The notes under the pieces: generated by a model
What the model saw: only the letters and a program-made list of their open reading frames with translations
What the model was told of the DNA's origin: nothing
Databases searched by the model: none
Shown here: positions 18,301 to 28,500 of the stretch, in pieces
How the letters are laid out: every line of letters starts with the position of its first letter
Numbering within the stretch: the stretch's first letter is position 1
Translations under genes and position numbers: made by a program
From: Brevibacillus laterosporus
GTDB lineage: Bacteria > Bacillota > Bacilli > Brevibacillales > Brevibacillaceae
DNA length: 64,000 nt
Assembly (NCBI GenBank): GCA_007833815.1
Contig: CP033464.1
Coordinates: 1,284,501 to 1,348,500 of the forward strand
Direction: 5' to 3'

Positions 18301-18482
18301 GGGCAGCAGATCAGGATCCAGAGTTCAGAAAATTCTTTTACAACGTTCTTTTGCCGGACTTAAAGGGCAGAGGGAAATGTGTCATCGCCATTACTCACGA
18401 TGATTATTATTTTGGCCTGGCAGATAAAACGCTGCGTATGGAGTTTGGACAATGTAAGAGTAATGAATTTTTACCAGTGTAA
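15399..18482 (+). CDS. ClbP-like D-Asn prodrug peptidase fused to peptide ABC exporter
   Basis: A 1027-residue fusion. Residues about 1-27 are a signal peptide. About 35-385 form a serine beta-lactamase/peptidase S12 domain with SxxK at S96-K99 and Tyr at Y190, close in spacing to S95/K98/Y186 of ClbP. Membrane helices follow at about 390-560, then a cyclic-peptide-type ABC exporter membrane domain to about 800. The ATPase has Walker A GGNGSGKST (about 850), signature STGQKKRLA (about 941) and Walker B IYLFDEWAADQDP (about 965). Peptidase-ABC fusions of this kind are known in D-Asn prodrug clusters. Here it would pump the product out and clip the acyl-D-Asn cap outside the membrane. It sits directly after the acyl-D-Asn module. 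Self-protection follows if the capped form is inactive. Confidence 0.9.
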   Translation: MKSVNRAIILAFLIVSLFSIPMNVVALSDSKTTSLSNDEIGKMEQYIENQMKEGKIPGASVVIVKDDKTVYQKGFGYANVEEKKEITSNTLFEIGSNSKAFTALGILKLQQDGLIALNDPVSKYIPWLQMNFREEEVSPTIQQFLNQTSGVPFRTIDTIPVSDREDALEKTVGNLKGITLDSKPGDHFQYATINYDVLGLIIEKVTQKSFETYMKENVLQPLELNNTYLFKNTNASNQMADGYKLHFLSPVKYDSPPYRGNTPAAYFITNAEDVAKWFKIQLETSSTGAFDKQLIQESHIAHSMAEPLSDGSAYSNGWFISKKDGGKISHGGNNPNYSSYFLLKPDEKLGIAILTNTNSEYTESIGRGVERILHGNEPVVTGSDLNKKADKMAIFLISVFGFLSILTAFFGSKAVYEVSKKQRTFEKKTRKDWLVLLASLVLMIGVTYSIKQIPTILYDGLSWEFIYVWLPNSIKLAYQVTLATLWVVYAYFSFTFLFKKKDNKQFVLLGLVSIISGLGNAIIIFSINMAIAKQNDLNILLYFMLGIVLYVGGQRIVRKKLIELTNNMVYLKRMEIVRKILKTSYQDFENIESGRIQATLNNDTETVSRLVNLVITAITSSATLLCCFIYLGFISFYGLLLSIAIITAIASIYYLVGIYANRIGERSRDIQNTFFSFIDDLTGGFKELSLHEKKKEHFVSAMQHSCNDYRIMRGKATMAFANMFVVGELLFTLAIGAVAFLFPLVFKEIGTATLTSYIFVLLYMTGPVHGILDTVPNLIDVKISWKRINHLISQLSSLELREVDPSQISSHNNVEVFLKGVEYEYTNSQDSVFKVGPINYQFKSGEVIFITGGNGSGKSTLAKLITGLYSPTNGHITLNGRMIEARELSQYYSAIFSDFHLFEKLYGIDCECKEAEIQEYLKILQMDSKVQIEDGKFTTINVSTGQKKRLALLISYLEDKPIYLFDEWAADQDPEFRKFFYNVLLPDLKGRGKCVIAITHDDYYFGLADKTLRMEFGQCKSNEFLPV

Positions 18483-18561
18483 TGATTATGTAGAAGCACA
18501 TGTTTGAATGGGATAAAGGATAGCATTAGCAACCATTTACTGAAAAAAAGGAGATATGTAT

Positions 18562-19527
18562 ATGTTGTATATGAATGAAAGTGATATAAAATCTATTGGG
18601 TTTCAGTGGAATGAAATCGTTCAAGTAATTGAAAATGCAGTTCACTGTCTAGCAGAAAATGATTATGCCCAACCCATCAAACCGTACTTACGATATGGTG
18701 AGCCGCAAAACAGAATCATTGCAATGCCTGCGTATGTAGGGGGAGAAATTAATCAAGCCGGAATTAAATGGATTGCTAGTTTTCCAAAAAATATCGAGAA
18801 AAATATTCCAAGGGCGCATAGTGTTGTTATTTTAAACGATGCTGCTACAGGTGAGCCCCATGCCATTATCAATACAGCATTACTAAGTATTCTGCGTACG
18901 GCAGGTGTCACTGGCTCTATCATAAAGGCTTATAGCAAAGGTAGAGAACTGGATCGGCTTAAAGTAGGTATCATCGGCTGGGGACCGATTGGTCAGCATC
19001 ACTTTAAAATGGTAACAGAGCTGTTGAAAGACAAAATAGACAGCATTGCTTTATATGATTTACGCCCCATTAATAAGGATGAAATTGAATATGAACATAA
19101 AGATCACATACACGTGTGTGCAAGCTGGGAGGAAGCCTACAAGGATGCAGATATCTTCATTACATGCACGGTATCTAAAGAAGCATATATTGACCAAGAG
19201 CCGAAGAAAGGGTCTTTACAGCTTAATGTTTCTCTTAGAGATTACAAGACGGATATTTTTGAGTATGTCCAGAATGGGATCATTGTAGATGACTGGGAAG
19301 AGGTATGTAGAGAAAATACTGGCATAGAAATGATGGCTTTGGAAAAGGGCTTAAAAAAGGAAGCTACTCAATCTATTGTGGACGTTATCTGCAAGAATGG
19401 CATGCAAAAATTCGATAAAGATCAAGTAATCATGTTTAATCCAATGGGAATGGCAATTTTTGATATTGCTGTAGGTAGTTACTACTATGACAAGGCCAAG
19501 TCATTGCAAGTAGGCACAAAACTATAA
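18562..19527 (+). CDS. sbnB: SbnB-like N-(1-amino-1-carboxy-2-ethyl)-glutamate dehydrogenase
   Basis: About 321 residues of the ornithine cyclodeaminase/mu-crystallin family. Seen are the Rossmann segment KVGIIGWGPIGQHHF (about residues 134-148), the N-terminal YAQPIKPYLRY, and IKWIASFPKNIEKNIPRAHS. ATG 18562 is preferred over 18556 because AAGGAGA (18548-18554) then has a 7-base spacer. SbnB oxidises the SbnA product ACEGA with NAD to release L-2,3-diaminopropionate and 2-oxoglutarate. An SbnA-like synthase lies at the far end of the same cluster, so Dap synthesis is the favoured role over ornithine cyclisation. Confidence 0.85.
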   Translation: MLYMNESDIKSIGFQWNEIVQVIENAVHCLAENDYAQPIKPYLRYGEPQNRIIAMPAYVGGEINQAGIKWIASFPKNIEKNIPRAHSVVILNDAATGEPHAIINTALLSILRTAGVTGSIIKAYSKGRELDRLKVGIIGWGPIGQHHFKMVTELLKDKIDSIALYDLRPINKDEIEYEHKDHIHVCASWEEAYKDADIFITCTVSKEAYIDQEPKKGSLQLNVSLRDYKTDIFEYVQNGIIVDDWEEVCRENTGIEMMALEKGLKKEATQSIVDVICKNGMQKFDKDQVIMFNPMGMAIFDIAVGSYYYDKAKSLQVGTKL

Positions 19528-19559
19528 CCCTTCGTCACAAAAATGTGAGGTGAAATCTG

Positions 19560-22500
19560 ATGGATAATAAATTAGATAAGAAAAATATTGAAGAAATTAT
19601 GGGTTTGACTAGTACCCAAGAGGGAATGTTATTTCACTACCGCAATGACTTGAATAGTAGAGAATACCATGAACAGCTAAGCTTAACATTGGTAGGCGAT
19701 ATTCAAGTAGAGATATTACAAAAATCCTGGGATTTTGTTATAGAGACAAATGAGATGTTACGAACGATTTATAGGTGGAAAAACATTGAGAATCCCGTAC
19801 AGATCGTTTTGAAAAACCATAAAGTGAATATCAACTATGTAGATGTTACATTACTAGAGGATGCTAAGAAAGAACAAGAATGGAGCAAAATCAAAGAATC
19901 TGATTTGCAAAATAGAATTGATGTAACAAAAGAAACCATCAGGATTACTTTATGCAAAGTAGCAGATCAAAAATTTGAGATGATGATCAGCAATCATCAT
20001 ATTTTATATGATGGCTGGAGTAACGCTATTATTTTGGAAGAATTGTTGAGTGCGTACAATTGTTACTACAAGGGAGACACTCCTACACAACGTAAAAAAA
20101 CAAAATTTAAAACATTCATAGCAGAAATGAATAAAGTAGATCAGCAGGAACGAAGACAGTTTTGGAACCAATGTCTATCCGGCTATGAAGCAAGCAACGA
20201 TTATTTTAGTAGCATCAATAAAAATAAAAAGCTTAACAAATATAGCTATATTGTTCCAAGTCATCTCAACGATAGGATGAAGCTTTTTGCAAAAGATAAC
20301 AAGGTTTCACAGGCGTCTATCTTATATACAGCTTGGTCGTTTATCCTGCAAATGCTTAACAATTCAACTGATATTATCTTCGGAACAGTTGTATCAGGTA
20401 GAAATGTTCAGATTGAAAATATCGACAGCATGGTAGGACTATTCATCAATACGATTCCATTACGATTGCAAATAGATGAGCAGGAACGTATCGTAGATTT
20501 CATTAAAAAGGTAGATCATACATTAAAGGAGAGAACGGAATACGAAAATACTCCGCTAACAGAAATAAAACAGAGCGGGCATTTTAAAGGAAACGAAAAC
20601 ATTTTTCATTCCATTGTGGTTGTCGAAAATTATCCGATAAAGCTACATGCAGAGCATGACAGTGTGGTGCATGTAGAAAATTACTCAATGATTGAAGAAA
20701 CGAATTATAATTTGACGTTGTCCATCCTGAATCATGACGATTTGAAGCTAGATTTTACTTACAACAGTCATGTGATTAGGGATGAAATGGTAGCTAAATT
20801 AGCGCTTTATTTTCAAAATATCTTGGATGTTATGTCAAATAAACAAGAGATTCGTATTCAGGATATGAGTATGTTAACGGAAAAGGAAATCTATCAAACT
20901 TTATATGAAGGTAACCAGACGCATGCCGATTATCCGAAAGATAAATCAATCTATGAGTTGTTTGAAGATCAAGCGAAAAACATTCCTGAGCAAGTAGCAA
21001 TCGTGTTCGAAAATAGGAAGCTAACGTATAGAGAATTAAATGAAACAGCAAATCGACTGGCAAGAACATTGCGAGAATATGGTGTTGGAATAGGGCAGGT
21101 CGTGGGTTTGTTGATGGATAATAGCCCAGATGTAGTGATTAGTATGCTAGCCGTTTTAAAAGCGGGTGGAGCCTATCTCCCAATCGATCCAGCTTACCCA
21201 AATGAAAGAATTGAATATATGCTTCAAGACAGCAAAACCCAGTTATTGTTGACAGATAAGGACTGGGAAAAGCAAATTAGCTTTGATGGTGAAATCATAA
21301 ATGTGCAAAATAAAAACGTGTATGAACAATCAGAAGAACAACTAGATAAAATCACTACGCATGATGATATCGCCTATGTCATTTATACATCCGGGTCAAC
21401 TGGCAAGCCCAAGGGAGTGAAGGTCACTCATCAGGGACTTGTTAATTACATTTGGTGGGCAAAAAAGGTATATCTTCAAGGGGAGATTCTTGATTTCTCA
21501 TTGTATTCCTCCATCTCTTTTGATTTGACTGTGACATCAATCTACACTCCTTTACTTACCGGAGCTAAGCTCGTTATTTATAAAGGAGAAGAAAAAGTTT
21601 TTTTAGTGGAGCAAATTGTGAAAGACAACAAGACAGCAGTAATGAAGTTGACTCCAACGCATTTGAAGCTCTTGGAAGAAATGGATTTGAAGGAATCAAA
21701 ATTACGAAAGCTCATTGTAGGTGGGGAAAGCCTAAAAAGTGATTTGGCAAAGAGCATAACTGAAAAATTCGGAGGAAATATCGAAATTTATAATGAGTAC
21801 GGACCTACTGAAACAACAGTAGGATGTATGATCCATCAATATAATGGTAGCAAGGATACAAGAGGTTCTGTTCCAATAGGTGTTCCAGCAGATAATGTCC
21901 AAATCTATGTGTTGAACAATAAGCTGAAGCCGGTTCCTCTAGGCAGTGTAGGTGAAATATATATATCAGGTGATGGAGTAGCAAAAGGCTATCTTGCAAA
22001 ACCGGAGCTCACGTCAGAAAAATTCATTTCAAATCCATTTGTCCCCGGAACATTTATGTACAAAACAGGGGATTCTGCCCGGTTTCTTGAAGACGGAAAG
22101 ATCGAGTATATAGGTAGGATCGATCAACAAGTAAAAGTAAGAGGATATCGAATTGAGTTAGGAGAGATTGAGAGCAAGCTGTTGCTACATGATCTTATAA
22201 AAGAAGCTTTAGTAGTGGTTAAGGAAGATAATGATAAAAATCCATATCTATGTGCCTATCTTGTATCCACAAAAGAATTGTTTTCTTCTGAGATAAGGGA
22301 TCATTTATCTCGTGAGTTACCGGAATATATGGTTCCTTCGCGATTTGTACAGCTTGAAAAAATGCCACTTACCCAAAATGGAAAAATTGATAATAAAGCG
22401 TTACCGGAGCCAGAAGGAGTCATGAATACAGGAGTAGGATACGAAGCGGCTAGAAATGAACGAGAAGAAAAACTTGTACGTATTTGGAGAGAAGTTTTAG

Positions 22501-25500
22501 AAGTAGATAAAGTAGGAATTGCGGATAACTTTTTTGAATTAGGGGGACATTCCCTTAAGGCAACGAGGCTAGTATCCAAAATCCACAAGCAATTTGAGGT
22601 AGAGCTGCCTCTGCAAGCAGTATTTAAATCACCCACCATTAAAGGGATGAGTGAGTATATCAGCAAGGCAAACGAGCATTATTTTGAAAGGATAGTGCCT
22701 GTAGAAAGAAGAGATTATTATGAAGTGTCTTCCGCACAAAAAAGGCTGTTTTTGTTACAGCAGATGGACATTCAAAGCACAGGTTACAATGTATCAGGAG
22801 CAATGAAAATAGAAGGTAGGCCAGATATAAACAAGATAGAACAATGCTTCAATCAGTTAATAGAAAGACATGAATCCCTGCGTACTACGTTCCATTCCAT
22901 AGACGGACAAATCGTACAACGTATACATCAGGAAGTAGCTTTTAAGGTGGATTATGTAGAACAAGCACATCACATAAGTAAAGATGAGAATGAATGGGTA
23001 GAGGAATTTGTGAAACCATTTGATGTAAGCATGGGCCCACTCCTACGAGTAAAAATCGCAAAGGTAAACGAGGATCAATATGTCTTGTTGGTCGACATGC
23101 ACCATATTATTTCAGATGGTGTATCTATGGGGATTTTGATCCGTGAATTTACTGATCTATATTCAGGAAAAGCGTTGGAGCCTCTCAGATTACAGTATAA
23201 GGATTTCTCAGCATGGCAAAATGATTTGCTGCGATCAGAAAAAATGATGAATCAGGAAACATATTGGCTCAACAAATTTTATGATGAAATTCCTGTTCTG
23301 AATTTGCCCACTGATTTTGTAAGACCGTCCGTCCAAAGCTTTGAAGGAAACACATTGCACATTAGTCTGGATAAAGAACTAACGAAAATGCTGGGGGACA
23401 TTGCTAGAGAAACGGGAAGTACCATGTACATGATTTTATTGTCCGCCCTACATATTTTGCTTTCGAAATATTCTGGACAAGAGGATATTATCATCGGAAG
23501 TACAATTGCGGGGAGACAGCATGCAGATGTAGACAACATAATGGGGATGTTTGTAAATACTTTAGCAATGAGGAACCAGCCTCTAGGCAACAAAGTATAC
23601 GAGGACTTCTTAACAGAAGTGAAGGAAAATGCACTACTTGCCTATGAAAATCAGGATTATCAATTCGAGGAGCTGGTCGAAAAATTACATATACGCAGAG
23701 ATATGAGTAGAAATCCCTTGTTTGATGTCATGTTTACTATGCAGAACATGGATATGCCTACTATTGAATTGCATGATTTTACCTGCAAAGAATGTAAGCA
23801 AGAGCGTAGTGCATCCAAATTTGATGTAACGTTCTATGCCTATGAAAATGCAGATGAAAATGAAATTACTATTGGGTTACAATACCGGACAAAGCTATTT
23901 AGAAGCAGTTCTATGCAGAAAATGTTAGCACATTTTCAAATGATCCTAAAAGGGATATGCGAGAATAGACAGGTGACCTTAGCCGATTTAGATATCCTAA
24001 CACCAGAAGAGCGGCACACGATTCTGACTGATTTCAATGATACAATTGTCGATTATCCACACACACAAACCATAAGTGAATTATTTGAAGAACAGGTGAA
24101 AAAGACACCTACCCACACAGCCGTTGTATTTGAAAATAAGCACTATACCTATCAAGAATTAAATGAAAGATCCAACATGTTGGCTAGAACGTTAAGGGAA
24201 AAGGGAGTAAAAGAAGACGATATTGTTGGAATCATGACAGAACACTCATTGGAAATGATTGTGGGATTGCTCGGAATACTAAAAGCAGGCGGAGCATATT
24301 TACCAATTGATCCAGAATATCCCGAAGAAAGAATAGAGTACATGCTGGAAGATAGCAGAGTAAATTTGCTAGTAACGCAACGTGCCTATTCAGGAAAACA
24401 CTTCTTTTCTAAAGAGATACTAGATGTAACAGATGAGCAGATATATACAAATGATGCAGATAACCTGTGTCATACAGGTACGTCTGACAGTTTAGCCTAT
24501 GTCATGTATACATCGGGTTCAACGGGAAATCCCAAAGGAGTCATGATTGAAAATAAAAGCGTAGTCAGATTGGTTAAAAACACAAACTATCTGGCTTTCC
24601 AAGAGGGAGATAAATTATTACAAACAGGTACGCTCTCCTTTGATGCTTCCACTTTTGAAATTTGGGGAGCTCTCTTGAATGGATTGCAATTGCATTTGGT
24701 ACGAAAATATACGATCTTAGACCCAATGAAATTGGAGATGTATATCAACGAGAATCATATAAATATCCTTTGGCTCACTTCATCATTGTTCAATGTAATG
24801 GCTCAAGAAATCCCCTCTATGTTTAAAAATGTAGACTACCTACTAGTAGGTGGGGCGACTTTATCTACGAAACATATCAACAGAGTGATGCAAGACTCAA
24901 AAGCTTTGAAGATCATCAATGGGTATGGCCCAACTGAAAATACAACGTTTACCACATGCTTTTTAATAGATAAAGAGTATTCCGTTACGATACCTATTGG
25001 AAAGCCGATCAATAATACAACCGTTTATATTGTTGATAAGCATAATAATCTACAGCCAATAGGCGTACCAGGTGAACTGTGCATAGCTGGTGACGGTTTA
25101 GCAAGAGGGTATGTAAATAACCCAGAATTAACAGATCAAAAGTTCATAGAGAATCCATTCGTCCCAGGTGACAGCATGTATAAAACGGGGGATACAGCGA
25201 GATGGCTGGAAGACGGGACCATTGATTTTATAGGTAGGATTGATCATCAAGTTAAGATACGGGGTTTCAGAATTGAACTGGGAGAAGTAGAAAACCAGTT
25301 ATTAGCACATGAAGCAGTACGGGAGACCATGGTAGTAGATAAAGAAGATTCCAGTGGAGCTACCTACCTATGCGCATACATTGTGCTACGTGAAGGGGTA
25401 ACCATAAAGGAAATAAGAGAGTTTTTATCTGCAAACGTACCAGACTACATGATTCCATCCCACTTCGTGCAGCTAGACAGGATGCCATTAACCCAAAATG

Positions 25501-28500
25501 GAAAAATAGACAGAAAAGCTCTACCAGAACCAGAGGGAAACCTAATGACAGGTGCAGAGTACGAGGCACCCAGAAATGCAGTAGAAGAGATCCTCGTAGG
25601 TATCTGGAGCGAGCTTCTTTCTGTTGAAAGCATGGGAATCAATGATAATTTCTTTGAGTTGGGTGGACATTCTCTTAAAGCTGCTTATTTGATCTCAAAA
25701 ATCCATAAACACTTCCAAGTAGAAATGCCTTTAAAGGAATTCTTCCAAATACCAACGATTAAGGGTATAAGTCAGTACATTGGTAAAACGGAAGAGCGCG
25801 GGTATGAGGCAATAGAACTGGTAAAGGAAAACGACTACTATGAAGCATCCTCGGCACAGAAGAGGATGTATATGTTGCAACAATTTGAACTGCATAATAC
25901 CGGTTATAATATGCCGGTGGTTTTAGAAATGGAAGGAAAGCTTGATGTTGAAAGGGTTGAAAATGTATGTAGACAATTAATCAGAAGGCATGAAACCTTA
26001 CGAACATCATTTGCTTCTATCGATGAACAAATCGTACAAAGAGTAAATAAAGAAGTGGATTTTAGGATTGAAATGATAACAAACGAAATGGAGGTAGATA
26101 TTGATAAGAATGAAATGATTAGCAAGTTTGTGAGACCATTTGATTTACATGAGGCACCTTTACTCAGAGTTAGTCTCCTAAAAATAAAAGAGGACAAGCA
26201 TGTACTATTGTTTGATATGCACCATATCATTTCAGATGGTGTCTCAATGGGGATCGTAGTGAAAGAATTCATGCAACTTTATGAAGGAGAAGAGCTAGGA
26301 GACCTACAAGTTCAATATAAGGATTATACGGAGTGGCAAAATAATTTGTTGCACTCGGAAAAAGTAAAAAAGCAAGAAGAATACTGGACGCAAGCCTTTT
26401 CTGATGAATTACCTGTACTAAATATGCCAATAGATTTTGTACGACCAAGCATTCAAAGTTTTGAAGGAAATGTTTTGCGTTCTACATTAGATAAAGAAGT
26501 GACAGAAGGCTTAAAAAATCTTGCTACAGAAGTAGGCAGCACCTTGTATATGGTGCTGTTATCAGGGGTAAGCATTTTACTTTCTAAGTATAGTGAGCAA
26601 GAAGATATTATAATAGGAAGTCCGATTGCCGGTCGTCCACACGCGGATCTTCAGAATATCATTGGGATGTTCGTAAATACGTTAGCCATGAGAAATCATC
26701 CAGTGGGAGCGAAATCCTATGAGGTATTTTTACAGGAAGTAAAAGAAAATGCTCTACAAGCATACGACAATCAAGATTATCCATTTGAGGCTCTTATCAA
26801 CAAGATAAATGTAAGAAGAGATATCAGCAGGAATCCATTGTTTGATGTTATGTTTACGATGGATAACATGGATATCAAAAAGGTAAAGATGAATGATTTA
26901 CTTATCAAAGAGTACAAAATCGAGTCCAAAGTAGCAAAATTTGATCTAACCTTCTCTGCAAAGGAAGTAGACGAAGGACTTGAATTGCATGTTGAATACT
27001 GCACAAAGCTTTATAAAGAGAAAACAATAGTCAGAATGTTGGAGCATTATAAAAGGATTCTTGAAGTAGTAAGTAAAAATAGAAGGATTTCGCTAAAAGA
27101 AATAGACATGCTTACAGACAGGGAGAAGCATACGCTTGTGAACGAATACAACAATACCTATAGCGATTATCCAAGAGACAAGATTATCCAAGAACGATTT
27201 GAAGAACAAGTGGAAAAGATGCCTGATGAGATTGCTGTCGTGTTCGAGGATAACTATCTAACATACAGGGAATTGAATGAAAAGGCTAACCGATTAGCAA
27301 GGACGCTGCGTGAAAAAGGAGTAAAGCAGGAAACACTAGTGGGTATTTTGGTAGAAAGATCACTGGAGATGATGGTGGCTCTGATGGCAGTTCTAAAATC
27401 AGGAGGAGCTTACCTACCAATAGACCCTGATGTACCAGAAGAAAGAATGAATTATATCAGTAACGATAGTCAGATGAACGTACTGTTAATACAGAACAAA
27501 TTTATTGGGAAGGTTTCTTATGATGGTGAAATCATTGATGTTGAGAATGAAGCTGCATATGCACAGGATGCCACGAATCTAAATCATATAAATCAAGCAC
27601 ATGATCTGGCATATGTGATCTATACGTCAGGCTCAACAGGTAATCCTAAAGGTGTCATGATTGAACATCGAAATGTCCTGCATGTATGTAACTGGTACGA
27701 TAACCTCTATGATGTAAAAGCTCATAAAAATACGTTGCAGATTACTAATTTGGCTTTTGACGTTGCGGTGCTGGAGACCATAGTTGTTATCCTAAATAGT
27801 GGTACCATCTACATTCCAAAGAAAGAAATTATTTTTGATCAAGATCAATTCAGAGAATATGTAAATAAACACCAAATAAATTCCGTGCAGTTTGTACCGC
27901 AAACATTAAGTCAATTGGTTTTAGGTAATGAAAAGATGGACAGCTTAACTCTGCTTGTATCCGGCGGTGATATCCTGGAAAATACGTTAAAAAATACAGT
28001 TATTTCAATGGGATATGAATTGTTCAACCATTATGGGCCTACAGAGACAACCGTGGATACAATTACTACCCCATGTTCTTTAAAAGATGTTATTGGCAAG
28101 CCAGTTGAAAATTCTCAGGTATATATCATGAGTCAGTCAGGTCATTTACAGCCTATGGGTATACCAGGAGAAATCTATATTGGTGGCGATGGAGTAGCAA
28201 GAGGGTATTTTAATAGACCAGAGCTAACAGATGAAAAATTCATCGATAACCCCTTTATTCCTGGCGGTAGGATTTATAAAACAGGTGATTTAGGAAGATG
28301 GTCTTCTGATGGAGATTTGGAGTTTTTAGGTCGAATAGATAACCAAGTGAAAATCCGCGGAATCAGGATCGAATTAGGAGAAATTGAGCGCCAACTGATA
28401 GAGCACCCGTTTATTACAGAAGCCTATGTTCTTGATAAGAAAAATAAGCATGGTGAAAAATATTTATGTGCGTATGTAAAGGTAGATCAAGAAATACCAG

